Shown here: piece by piece, positions 8,417 to 16,405 of the stretch
How positions within the stretch are numbered: position 1 is the stretch's first letter
Layout of the letters: the number at the start of each line of letters is the position of its first letter
Source: JAFAMB01 sp963775805
Lineage (GTDB): Bacteria > Verrucomicrobiota > Verrucomicrobiia > Chthoniobacterales > JAFAMB01
NCBI GenBank assembly: GCA_963775805.1
Contig: CAVZKG010000005.1
Span: forward strand, 186,001-250,000
DNA length: 64,000 bases
Direction: 5' to 3'
Notes under the pieces: generated by a model
Seen by the model: only the letters and a program-made list of their open reading frames with translations
Told to the model about the DNA's origin: nothing
Databases searched by the model: none
Translations under genes and position numbers: made by a program

Positions 8417-9628
8417 TCAGGGAATCGAACCTGTTGTTCTCGGCAGGAACAAGGTTAGAAGCCCGACCAAAGGCAAAAATGAGCAAAGATCATACACCTT
8501 TTCAATGCCGATGCGATCTGCCATCGCACCGAGAATAGCTGCAGCAATTCCAGCCATTCCGAAGCTGAGTCCATAAAATAATCCTCCAACCAGGCCGATG
8601 CGGTGCGACACCAACTCCATGGCATAGATCATGATGGAGGCGAAGGCGCTCGCCATGATCAGGTTGATGAGAACCGTGAGAACCCCGGTCCAGAAGAAAT
8701 CCACATGGGGCAGTAGAAGCGTCAGTGGGAGCGGCCCCACGATCGATATGCAGATGATATTATAGCGGCCGATTTTGTCACCGACTATACCGCCGAGCAA
8801 TACGCCCGCGGCGGAGGATGCGAAGAAAAGGAACAACATCAGCTGCGAAGTCGCGATCGAAACGCCGAATCGATCGATGAGATATAAAGTGTAAAACGAT
8901 CGAAAGCTCTCTACGTAGGCTAGCTTGGAGAACATCAGTAAAGAAAGAATTCCAAGACCAAGCCGTACAGCTGCTCGCGAGTGCGATTGATGACTGCCGA
9001 AAGCTCCGGAGTGCGACATCGTCCCCGCTGAGAACTGCATTCGGATGGTTGTGTGCTGGCGAGCGGTCCCGATCATCAGCAGCATGGCCAAAACTACCAA
9101 CGCTCCAAACCAGCTGAGAGTCATTTGTCCCCGGGGCAAAATGATGAGAGCCGCAAGCAGCGGGCTGAGCGCGCCGCCTATCTGTCCTCCGACCTGAAAA
9201 ATTCCTTGTGCGAGGCCTTGCCGATTGCCGGAAGCATATCGAGCCATACGTGTTGCCTCAGGATGATAGATCGATGAGCCGATGCCGATAAAGGCAACCG
9301 AGATGAGGATCGCCGTGTAGCTTGTTGAGAAGGCGAGGCTCAATAGTCCAACCAGGGTGAAGATCATCCCAATGGCAGTCGCATACGGCATCGGATGCTG
9401 ATCAGTGTAATGTCCGACCAGCGGCTGCAGTAACGACCCAGCAACTTGGAAAGTTAAGGTGATAACGCCGATTTGTACGAAGTCGAGTGCATACTTATCC
9501 TTGATGATTGGGTAGATGGCCGGAATCAACGATTGAATCAGGTCGTTGAGCAAATGCGTTGAGCCCAAGACGAGCAGGATGGCAATATATGCTTTTGGTT
9601 GGACAGTGGAGGTCGAAGAGGGAGTCAT
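8417..9628 (-). CDS. fsr: MFS efflux transporter, fosmidomycin-resistance (Fsr) type
   Basis: A 403-residue, roughly 12-helix major facilitator. The first helix region HLLNDLIQSLIPAIYPIIKD and the loop LLQPLVGHYTDQHP are characteristic of Fsr, with SSIYHPEATRMAR further on. Fsr exports fosmidomycin and probably other small phosphonates or sugars in exchange for protons. The ATG at 9628 is favoured because GAGGA lies about 9 bases upstream; a longer frame to 9721 adds only a non-membrane, Arg-rich segment. It is divergent from the sugar-efflux gene. Confidence 0.85.
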   Translation of the reverse strand: MTPSSTSTVQPKAYIAILLVLGSTHLLNDLIQSLIPAIYPIIKDKYALDFVQIGVITLTFQVAGSLLQPLVGHYTDQHPMPYATAIGMIFTLVGLLSLAFSTSYTAILISVAFIGIGSSIYHPEATRMARYASGNRQGLAQGIFQVGGQIGGALSPLLAALIILPRGQMTLSWFGALVVLAMLLMIGTARQHTTIRMQFSAGTMSHSGAFGSHQSHSRAAVRLGLGILSLLMFSKLAYVESFRSFYTLYLIDRFGVSIATSQLMLFLFFASSAAGVLLGGIVGDKIGRYNIICISIVGPLPLTLLLPHVDFFWTGVLTVLINLIMASAFASIMIYAMELVSHRIGLVGGLFYGLSFGMAGIAAAILGAMADRIGIEKVYDLCSFLPLVGLLTLFLPRTTGSIP

Positions 9629-9764
9629 TGCGGTCAGTCCTCGTCTTCGCTTTTCATTCGGGACCGTAACTCCAAGTTCGTCAAGAGCCCCTCTTGTTAA
9701 CGAATACGTTAAGGCAAACATTACTTTTGCATTTTAACGGACAGGATATTCAAAAGAGCTTTGT

Positions 9765-9832
9765 TTGACAACCTTTCTATGGAATGATATCGATTACGTT
9801 ATCGTTATCTTACATCAATTGAAACGATATCG
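9765..9832 (+). promoter_or_regulatory. Promoter with LacI-like operator motifs
   Basis: TTGACA at 9765-9770 is followed after 17 bases by TATCGA, a weak -10. Overlapping and downstream are GATATC (9786-9791), a doubled GTTATC (9798-9809) and the perfect palindrome CGATATCG (9825-9832). These CG-centred, AT-flanked motifs resemble LacI/GalR operators, suggesting repression of the downstream sugar-efflux gene. The regulator gene is not in the window. Confidence 0.4.
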
Positions 9833-9895
9833 CGCGTCCAGGCAAGAATTTCATGCGCCGTCGATGTAAAGAGCGTACGCGTTTGAGTGCAAACC

Positions 9896-11146
9896 ATGTA
9901 TGTCTCTGCGTCCTCCTCATCAAGATCCTCCGGTACCCTCAAACAGGTCTTGTCATCGCCGCTTTATCGCGGAGCCACCATTGCGATGTTCTTGTCCGGC
10001 TTGGGCGCTTCGGCCGCGGCTCCGCAGATTGTCCTTTTTCTGGTCAAAGAACTTGGGACACCCCTTCCGATCGCGGGCCTCTACTATCTGACGAACCTTA
10101 CGGCGCCGATCGCGGGCTACCTCATCGGCAATCATTCTGACCGCACAGGTGAACGGCTAATCCTGTTCCGACTGTGCGCGCTAGCAGGTTTCGCCGGATG
10201 GGCGGCGATCGCACTCTCCACAAAGGTATGGATGCCATTCCTCATCAGCAGCCTGTTTCTCGCATTTTCAGTGGCGGCGTCCTCACAACTCTTCGCAGCC
10301 GTCCGTGATGACCTCGATCAGGAAGCGCAAAGTTCGAGCGAGGGCGTTATCGCGATCGTCCGAATGGCTCTAACGGCAGGCTGGGTCATCGGACCGATGG
10401 TCGGGGCTTGGCTGGCTGCCGCGACCAGCCTGCGCACCATGCTCTGGATGACCGCTCTGTGCGCCCTTGCTCAGATCATCCCACTTGGGACCCTCAAGCG
10501 AGGCCAAATCAGGCCACCGATAGCAACTCGTCCTCAGTGGAGCGGCTTACCGGCATCACGCTGGCACACAATGCGGCCGCTACTCGCGTTCACCGGTCTC
10601 TACGTGCTCGTTTACGCCGGAGAGTCCGTCAAATACGGTTTCCTGCCGCTTTACATGGACGTGCAGCTACACCTTGAGCCGGCGGTACGTGGTGCGGTGA
10701 TCGGTATCCAACCGTTGGTTGAACTCGCTATCATGCCGTTCTGCCTGCCGCTTGGTCGACGCGTCGGATTTCTATGGCTCATGTGCATCGGCGCGGCGTT
10801 CGGCGTCGCAGCGAACATTTGCTTTGCCACAACGGCTAATGCGCTCGGCATGTTCGCTGGTCAGATCCTTATGGGTGGTGTCTGGGGTATTTTCGCGTCG
10901 CTTGGCATCATCGCTGCACAGCGCTTGCTTCCGACTGCCGTCGCTACGGCTTCTGCAATCTTCATGAGCTCGCCGGCAGTTAGCAGCGCTCTTGGCGGTC
11001 TTACTGGAGCTCTTGGCGTCGCCACAGTCGGCCTCCCCGCAATCTTCTTCATCCCGGCGGCATTTGCTTTCCTTGCCGTACTCGGCCTCGGGGTTATGGC
11101 GAAATCAGGAGCGCTGAAATCGAGGCCCGCAGGCGGCAGTATTTGA
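9896..11146 (+). CDS. MFS sugar efflux transporter (SetA/SotB-like)
   Basis: A membrane protein of about 416 residues with some 12 helices. The motif-A equivalent YLIGNHSDRTGERLILFR after helix 2 and the helix SSSEGVIAIVRMALTAGWVIG match the sugar-efflux (Set) group, which exports sugars and analogues such as lactose or IPTG. A GTG at 9887 is an alternative start three codons earlier; neither has a clear ribosome site. It ends 3 bases before the convergent HAD gene, hinting at a shared sugar-phosphate theme. Confidence 0.78.
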   Translation: MYVSASSSSRSSGTLKQVLSSPLYRGATIAMFLSGLGASAAAPQIVLFLVKELGTPLPIAGLYYLTNLTAPIAGYLIGNHSDRTGERLILFRLCALAGFAGWAAIALSTKVWMPFLISSLFLAFSVAASSQLFAAVRDDLDQEAQSSSEGVIAIVRMALTAGWVIGPMVGAWLAAATSLRTMLWMTALCALAQIIPLGTLKRGQIRPPIATRPQWSGLPASRWHTMRPLLAFTGLYVLVYAGESVKYGFLPLYMDVQLHLEPAVRGAVIGIQPLVELAIMPFCLPLGRRVGFLWLMCIGAAFGVAANICFATTANALGMFAGQILMGGVWGIFASLGIIAAQRLLPTAVATASAIFMSSPAVSSALGGLTGALGVATVGLPAIFFIPAAFAFLAVLGLGVMAKSGALKSRPAGGSI

Positions 11147-11149
11147 TGA

Positions 11150-11857
11150 CTACGCCAAGGTATCGGGTGTTACAACCATGCTCTCGAGCAGTTCTCGAAG
11201 TTCGCCAAAGCCATCCACTACAAGATTGGCGCCTTCGCTCAGTAACTGAGTTCGGTGAAAACTGGTGGTGAGGCCCACGGAAATGCACCGCGCATCTCTT
11301 GCTGCAACGATACCGTTGACAGAGTCTTCAATAACCCAGCAGTCTTCGGCTGGGAGTTCCAACCCGGCAATCGCTTTTAGGAAGATCTCCGGCGAAGGTT
11401 TAGCGTGAATGACCGAAGCGCTATCTACGGCTACTTCGAAGAATTGTGCTAGCCGTAGGTTTGCGAGTGTAGCCGTACGATTTCTCGGCGTCGCAGATGT
11501 CGCAATGGCCAATTGGTAGTGCTTACGCGCCCAGTAGAGAAACTCGATGGCGCCGGTGATAGGGAGTAGTTGAGGTTCACCCAATGCGTACAGTCGGGCT
11601 TTTTCCAGCAGCATTGCTTCGACTTCATCATCTGAGCATCCATGAAGCTTTGCGAAATCCGTGATCATAGCGCGGTCACTGCGACCGGTATATTGCGCAA
11701 AATCTGATTCACCAACTTCGATGCCTGCGGAGCGGAGCGCTCCTCGCTTTGCGGATTGATGAAGCGGCTCAGAATTGACGATAACTCCGTCCATGTCGAA
11801 GATCAGAGCCCGTGGATTCACCGTCGGCCTTTGATCCAATGACCAATAAATTCCCAT
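11150..11857 (-). CDS. HAD phosphatase, beta-phosphoglucomutase-like
   Basis: A 235-residue HAD hydrolase, subfamily I with a helical cap. Motif I is FDMDGVIVNSEP, where the first Asp is the nucleophile and the second the acid/base. Motif II is IATSAT, motif III is the Lys in HAKPSPEIFL, and motif IV is VIEDSVNG. The set fits beta-phosphoglucomutase or sugar-phosphate phosphatases. The start is placed at MGIYWSL; 40 further upstream codons are not conserved in style and would cover the operator-like palindrome at 11870-11884. Confidence 0.82.
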   Translation of the reverse strand: MGIYWSLDQRPTVNPRALIFDMDGVIVNSEPLHQSAKRGALRSAGIEVGESDFAQYTGRSDRAMITDFAKLHGCSDDEVEAMLLEKARLYALGEPQLLPITGAIEFLYWARKHYQLAIATSATPRNRTATLANLRLAQFFEVAVDSASVIHAKPSPEIFLKAIAGLELPAEDCWVIEDSVNGIVAARDARCISVGLTTSFHRTQLLSEGANLVVDGFGELRELLESMVVTPDTLA

Positions 11858-11869
11858 AATTTTTACCGA

Positions 11870-11884
11870 GTACGTTAACGATAC
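11870..11884 (-). promoter_or_regulatory. LacI-like palindrome upstream of the HAD gene
   Basis: CGTTAACG (11873-11880) is a perfect 8-bp palindrome extended to GTA-CGTTAACG-ATAC, about 13 bases upstream of the HAD start. A related GTTATCGATACC occurs near 11964. The similarity to the motifs at 9786-9832 suggests one LacI-type regulator for both genes. Confidence 0.35.
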
Positions 11885-12049
11885 CACATCGAAATATCCC
11901 GGGTCGAACAATCTAGGCTGAGACCAAGAAAAAACAAAATTCCACAAAATCGACATGCGATCCGTTATCGATACCATGACCGCAGTACTGAAGTGTAATT
12001 GATCCAGTTTTGTTCCATCCCGCTGCCGGGCTCCGGCCTTGCCATTTTG

Positions 12050-12101
12050 AGCGCGAGCCCTCTTGGCTGAAATACGGGTTCGATCCCTGTACGCGCTGCC
12101 A
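12050..12101 (+). pseudogene. Collapsed tRNA-Ser-like element
   Basis: AGCGCG (12050-12055) pairs with CGCGCT (12092-12097). A textbook T-arm, ACGGG-TTCGATC-CCTGT (12074-12090), precedes it, and the element ends G-CCA. Between acceptor and T-arm is a D-arm-like GCCCTCTTGGCTGAAA, similar to the D-arm of serine tRNAs, which also carry a G before CCA. The anticodon and variable arms are missing, leaving 52 bases. I read it as a deleted tRNA gene or a tRNA-derived attachment-site remnant. It abuts the 3' end of the DUF1398 gene. Confidence 0.5.
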
Positions 12102-12102
12102 G

Positions 12103-12516
12103 CTACAGTTCTACGGACGGATAATCTTCAATGTACTCTTCACCCTGGCAACCGCAGTAGGCGACTCTGCGCGCCGTGAAATCGACATCATAGCGAACGA
12201 CCCCTGCGGCCCAGGATGCTGCAAGGAACTCTGGGAACGTGCTCTTCCCCGCCTGATCGGCGCGCAGCGCTAAAATGAGTGACTCTCGGTTGAACTGCGG
12301 CACATCGGCTGTTCCCAACAACAGCGGTGGATCTTGCGTTACAACCGGCCCCTCATTGGTCAGATATAGACTCTGACATGCAGGCAAGAACCAGAGGTTG
12401 CGTGTCACCCCCGCGCGCCTCAGGGTCTCCGCCAGGTAGGGGAAGCCACCAACCTTAGGTCGGCCCGCCATGGCTCGCTGTTGCGCGGCCTTTAGGTTTT
12501 CTATTGCTTTGCTCAT
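12103..12516 (-). CDS. DUF1398 family protein
   Basis: A 137-residue protein that closely follows the DUF1398 (YbcV-type) layout: a start MSKAIENLKAAQQRAMAGRP, the stretch GGFPYLAETLRRAGVTRN, a middle QSLYLTNEGPVV, then STFPEFLAASWAAGVVRYDVD and the C-terminal GEEYIEDYP. The family is widespread as a short stand-alone gene of unknown function. No signal or membrane segment is seen. Its 3' end abuts the tRNA-like remnant, so it may have arrived with an element that used that site. Confidence 0.8.
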   Translation of the reverse strand: MSKAIENLKAAQQRAMAGRPKVGGFPYLAETLRRAGVTRNLWFLPACQSLYLTNEGPVVTQDPPLLLGTADVPQFNRESLILALRADQAGKSTFPEFLAASWAAGVVRYDVDFTARRVAYCGCQGEEYIEDYPSVEL

Positions 12517-13302
12517 CGAAGTCCTATTGTGGGTGGATCAAGCTCAAGACAGGCTTTAGCAGAATTTCGAAGAAGGCAAGTAGAACAGAGGCGAAAATAC
12601 TCTGCATGTGGAACTCCCTTCGAGCGGGGAGGCGGCGTTGACCTCGAATCCAGAATGGAAGTGCTCGGTTTGCGATTGAAAGTGTCTACGCGAGAAGGCT
12701 GGAATTCCCACGCGCCTTCGGCGCTCAGAGGATGGTCTCCAAAAGCAGGCGGAACGCCGTCTCTCGCAGTCGCTCGCCGATGAGTGAGCATTTGTAGCGC
12801 ACTAGGTAGGCAGAAATATATCACTGTTTGCCTACTATACTCTCCCGCATTCAGTGTAGGTCATTCGCAACCACTGCGGAATGCAATGATAGTAGGCGTG
12901 GCAACTGCAGTCCGCAAAAAAAACGACCATAGAGAATAAAAGTTATTAACGGTGGAGCCGGTAAGGAAAACGCCATTGATATCCGCTACATTTTGCATGA
13001 AACGGATGAAGCCAATATACGCGTGAAGCAGCTGTGGAGGCGTAACGGAAATCACAATATCATTGCATAATGCGATAACTTCCGGATCCAAAAAAATGTT
13101 CAGATTGCCAAGTGCAAACCGTAGTAGTGCAAGATTCATTATGGAGAGCTATTAAGCTGGCGGGATGCATGGCCAAGCGCCGTCTTAATGAAGTCTATAT
13201 TAAAAAGCATTCATATATTCGACACCGGATGGCGATTTTAGCAGAATGCGATTCGTTAAGAACCTAACCGTTTAACACAACAAGGAAAGGCAGACACGAG
13301 AG
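12517..13302. other. Intergenic region without a supported gene
   Basis: Roughly 785 bases. The open frames at 12529-12783 (+), 12513-12824 (-) and 12861-13139 (-) have Arg/Ser-rich or random composition and no recognised motif. The last 100 bases are AT-richer and probably hold the promoter of the porin at 13303. Confidence 0.5.
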
Positions 13303-15192
13303 ATGTCCCCCCGTGTAAAGTCGACGCGCTTAGGCATCTGCAAAGATCCACTAAGGCATGTCTTGAGGTATACGTTGGTATCTGGATTGATGGTACTGAC
13401 CACTGATGGGCTTTATGCACAAAGCACCGATCAGAATTCTGAAATCGAAGCGTTAAAAGCGCAGATGAATCAAATGGAGAACAAGTATGAGCAGCAGATT
13501 CAGTCTGTGCAAAGTCAGAGCGATCAGCGTATCGAATCGCTGGAAGCAAAATTAAAACAAGTTGAGGCGACCGCCAACGGCGGTTCGATCCTGAATACAC
13601 ACGTTCTGACCGACGCAGATGGCAAAGAAGAACCGGGCAAAGCTGCGGGTCCGATGCTGGACGATTCCTTCCTGAAGTCGCTGACACGGAATTTTACGTT
13701 TAACGTATATATGCGTGCCGGCTTCCAATTCAACGGGAGTGGCGGTGGCGGCGGATTCAACTTTGAAGTCCCGGATGGCGACGGTGGGCGGTTTCGCCTC
13801 GGAAATGAAAATGACTTCTACACAGAATTGAGTTTGAATCAGGCACACATCCTGGGTGACAGCCCGGATGTTGCCGATGTTTCATTCCGAACGACGTTGG
13901 TCTACACGACGGCTATTGACAGGGAAAACTTTACCGTCGGTTCCAGTGCCGTGAATGTCGGTTTCGACGAAGCGTATGTCGAAATGAAGAACGTCTTTAA
14001 GACTGCTCCGGAAGTCACCTTCTGGGCCGGCAACCGATTCTATGACAGATGGAATATCGACCCGAACGACTGGTTTTGGTTGAACACGTCAGGGTTTGGC
14101 GTGGGCGCGTACAATATCAACATTGGACCCGGCAATCTATATGTCGCGTGGATAGGTTCAGAACTGGATGACCTCAATTTGAACACCGATCCGAATCAGA
14201 TCAATACGATTGGCGACCAGTTCAAGCAGACATTCGATGTGCGATACAGGAATATCGACATCGGATTTGGTAAGCTCAATCTGATCGCGATTGGTAACTA
14301 CGTCAAAGGTGGAACGGTTACGCCCAATGGAGGTGCAACGTTTACGGATATTAATGGCGTAAACCGTACGATCAATGTACAGACAAGCGATCAGTACGGC
14401 ATCGGCGGAGGTGCGATCTGGCAGTATGACTTTGGCAACAAGAGTTATCTGCGACTTTTCGCACTGTTCGGCTGGGGCGCGACCGATTTCGGTTCGAACG
14501 GTGAAGTGCCATCGTTCAATGCCGTTGCGGCGTTCGAGAATCAGGTGAACCGTTCCGCAGTGGGGCTTGGGTCGCGGAATATCCACGCGACCGGCGTCGA
14601 TGCGAGCGGGAACGCGATCTTGACTGGTAGTATCAATCCTGTATCGAACACGCACACGTTTCGGGCGGGCTGGGAATTCGTATGGAATCCTACTGCGAAG
14701 TATTCCATGGATTTCTGGGGTTATTGGGATCAGAACAACCAGGGTTATGCCCTGGTGGGTGAAGACGCGAATGGGAACATTAAAGTGTCAAATCCGACTC
14801 GCAACCTCTATGGAATTGCGGTCCGCCCAGTGCTTTGGATCAGCGACAATTTCGCAATCCAAGGTCAGGCCGCCTACAACTACGTAGACAATGTGCGTGG
14901 TTACTCAGGGACCAACGCCTTTGGCCGAAGCGGGGGAATCGGTGTGTTCACAATCGCGCCAACGCTCAAGCCGAGCGGTGGCTATTTCACGCGTCCTGAA
15001 ATCCGCATATTCGCAACCTACTCGATCTGGAGTGATTCCCTCAAAGGAGCCACCACGCCAGTGGGTGAAGGTGGAAACTTCGGAACCACAACTAACTTTG
15101 CGGGCGGTGCAGGAGCCAATGGCAGCGTTCCGCCGTACAACCACGCCAATCAGGGTTGGTTGCTTGGCTCACAGATGGAAATCTGGTTCTAA
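13303..15192 (+). CDS. Carbohydrate porin, maltoporin (LamB)-like
   Basis: A 629-residue outer-membrane protein. It starts with a basic stretch and a hydrophobic export signal ending near LYAQ (about 40). A coiled coil follows (IEALKAQMNQMENKYEQQIQ and onward, about 47-90), as in trimeric LamB-type porins anchored to the cell wall. The beta-barrel begins near FTFNVYMRAGFQFNG; the FWAGNRFYDR and WLNTSGFGVGAYNI segments resemble LamB, and the chain ends with a terminal aromatic (MEIWF), as expected for BAM recognition. It probably passes oligosaccharides. A strong terminator follows. Confidence 0.82.
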   Translation: MSPRVKSTRLGICKDPLRHVLRYTLVSGLMVLTTDGLYAQSTDQNSEIEALKAQMNQMENKYEQQIQSVQSQSDQRIESLEAKLKQVEATANGGSILNTHVLTDADGKEEPGKAAGPMLDDSFLKSLTRNFTFNVYMRAGFQFNGSGGGGGFNFEVPDGDGGRFRLGNENDFYTELSLNQAHILGDSPDVADVSFRTTLVYTTAIDRENFTVGSSAVNVGFDEAYVEMKNVFKTAPEVTFWAGNRFYDRWNIDPNDWFWLNTSGFGVGAYNINIGPGNLYVAWIGSELDDLNLNTDPNQINTIGDQFKQTFDVRYRNIDIGFGKLNLIAIGNYVKGGTVTPNGGATFTDINGVNRTINVQTSDQYGIGGGAIWQYDFGNKSYLRLFALFGWGATDFGSNGEVPSFNAVAAFENQVNRSAVGLGSRNIHATGVDASGNAILTGSINPVSNTHTFRAGWEFVWNPTAKYSMDFWGYWDQNNQGYALVGEDANGNIKVSNPTRNLYGIAVRPVLWISDNFAIQGQAAYNYVDNVRGYSGTNAFGRSGGIGVFTIAPTLKPSGGYFTRPEIRIFATYSIWSDSLKGATTPVGEGGNFGTTTNFAGGAGANGSVPPYNHANQGWLLGSQMEIWF

Positions 15193-15225
15193 CGTTTTTT
15201 CCGTGGTTAGGTAATGAAGAGACAG

Positions 15226-15265
15226 TCTCCCCTCGCTCGTTTTCCGGGTGAGGGGAGATTTTTAT
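15226..15265 (+). terminator. Rho-independent terminator of the porin gene
   Basis: TCTCCCCTC (15226-15234) pairs with GAGGGGAGA (15250-15258), and six T then ATTT follow. It lies 34 bases after the porin stop. Confidence 0.88.
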
Positions 15266-15483
15266 TTACGTATGTTTAGTAGAATTTGCTGCTTCCTAGG
15301 AGTAGCCAGTGTCGGTTGTCAGTTGTCGGGATTTTGCAGATTAGGATATACCGCCAAGGTAGCGCGGATTTGAAGCAACTCGCAAAACCTCCCTTGGACA
15401 AGGTTCGATTTCGGTCAATGCTGCGAATGTCGTAGTGCGTGATCGTCAGATTTCCGATACGATGTGTTAGGAAAACAGATCGT

Positions 15484-16068
15484 ATGAAGGCCGTGATCGC
15501 TTCAGTGGCGTTGATTTTTCTCGTGGGTGACGCAAAGGCTGGAGAGGGTGAAACTCCCGGTCCGACTCCAATTCGTACCGGCTCTGCCACTGAGGAGATT
15601 CCTACGCCGTCCGGTACCCCTCAACCCCAGGGTGCGCCCGACTTGTTGCCAGGTTCAGATCAACTGCCGGCTTCGCCTCCAATATTGGGACCGATGCAAC
15701 CGCCTCCGCCAAGTTCTCCCGATTCGAACACGAATCTGGCTCCGGTAAAGCAGCTTTCGCCGGAGGAGCGAGCGAGGAATCAAGCTCGACTGGCCGAGAT
15801 TCGAGCAGTGGCGATGCGCAACGCTCGTGCCGTTGCTCTCTTGAAAGAGGCTGATGGCGCGATGACAGACGAGGCAAAGCGAGAATTCATGCGTGCCTAT
15901 TACTACACGCTCTGCACCCGAATGAGGGATCTGGACCCTCGACTGGCGCAAACGATTACCGAGTTCGAGCGGTCAGAAATTCGAAAACTGGCCTCCGGTC
16001 CCTCTCATCTGGCAATCGTGGCCGATCTTGCCCAACACAAGTCACATCTTCGGCGACAACGTCACTGA
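15484..16068 (+). CDS. Secreted proline-rich protein of unknown function
   Basis: A 194-residue protein with a clear signal peptide (MKAVIASVALIFLVGDAKAG). A Pro/Ser/Thr-rich linker of about 75 residues follows, then a charged helical domain (SPEERARNQARLAEIRAVAM to the C terminus) with YYYTLCTRMRDLDPRL. The ATG at 15484 is chosen over an upstream one because it begins the signal peptide. No family is recognised. The helical part recalls small periplasmic structural proteins, but this is only an impression. Confidence 0.65.
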   Translation: MKAVIASVALIFLVGDAKAGEGETPGPTPIRTGSATEEIPTPSGTPQPQGAPDLLPGSDQLPASPPILGPMQPPPPSSPDSNTNLAPVKQLSPEERARNQARLAEIRAVAMRNARAVALLKEADGAMTDEAKREFMRAYYYTLCTRMRDLDPRLAQTITEFERSEIRKLASGPSHLAIVADLAQHKSHLRRQRH

Positions 16069-16260
16069 CCTGGATTTAGCGCCGGCGCGTTTTCGCGTCT
16101 TCGGGATTTGTCGGTCCCGAAAATGGGACCAAAATAGATTTCCGGGAAGTGATTTCAAAGGAGCGCACGCATCGTAAGATGCTTGTAGAGAGTCTGTTGT
16201 GGTAGTTGGCAGAATAAAGGCACTGAACTTGCTTTTGTCGGAACGCAGGAGTTTCTCCGC

Positions 16261-16383
16261 ATGAAAGAGGTCAAATCCGGCTTGTTAATGCTGCTCGTCT
16301 GCGTCGCGATCTATGTCCAGATCGAACCGCAGATTTGGAATGGACTCTGCCAGTTACTTGCAAAACTTATGGCCGTGAATTAA
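16261..16383 (+). CDS. Small membrane peptide, 40 aa
   Basis: The ATG is preceded by AGGAG at a good distance. The product begins MKEVKSGLLMLLVCVAIYVQ, a hydrophobic helix behind a short charged start, and ends with a mildly amphipathic tail (WNGLCQLLAKLMAVN). The ribosome site and single-helix topology support a real gene. Function is unknown. It stops 22 bases before the convergent peptidase gene. Confidence 0.45.
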   Translation: MKEVKSGLLMLLVCVAIYVQIEPQIWNGLCQLLAKLMAVN

Positions 16384-16405
16384 TGCTCGGCCGGTTCATT
16401 ACGAG

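Noticed and set aside
12529..12824. Overlapping open frames on both strands
   Set aside because: Arg/Ser-rich, no motif, no ribosome site, and the two strands mirror each other's codon bias.
12861..13139. Hydrophobic 92-aa frame on the minus strand
   Set aside because: No start signal or recognised topology; lies in the AT-rich leader of the porin gene.
15439..15483. Earlier in-frame start for the proline-rich secreted protein
   Set aside because: The 15 extra residues would precede and spoil a clear signal peptide.
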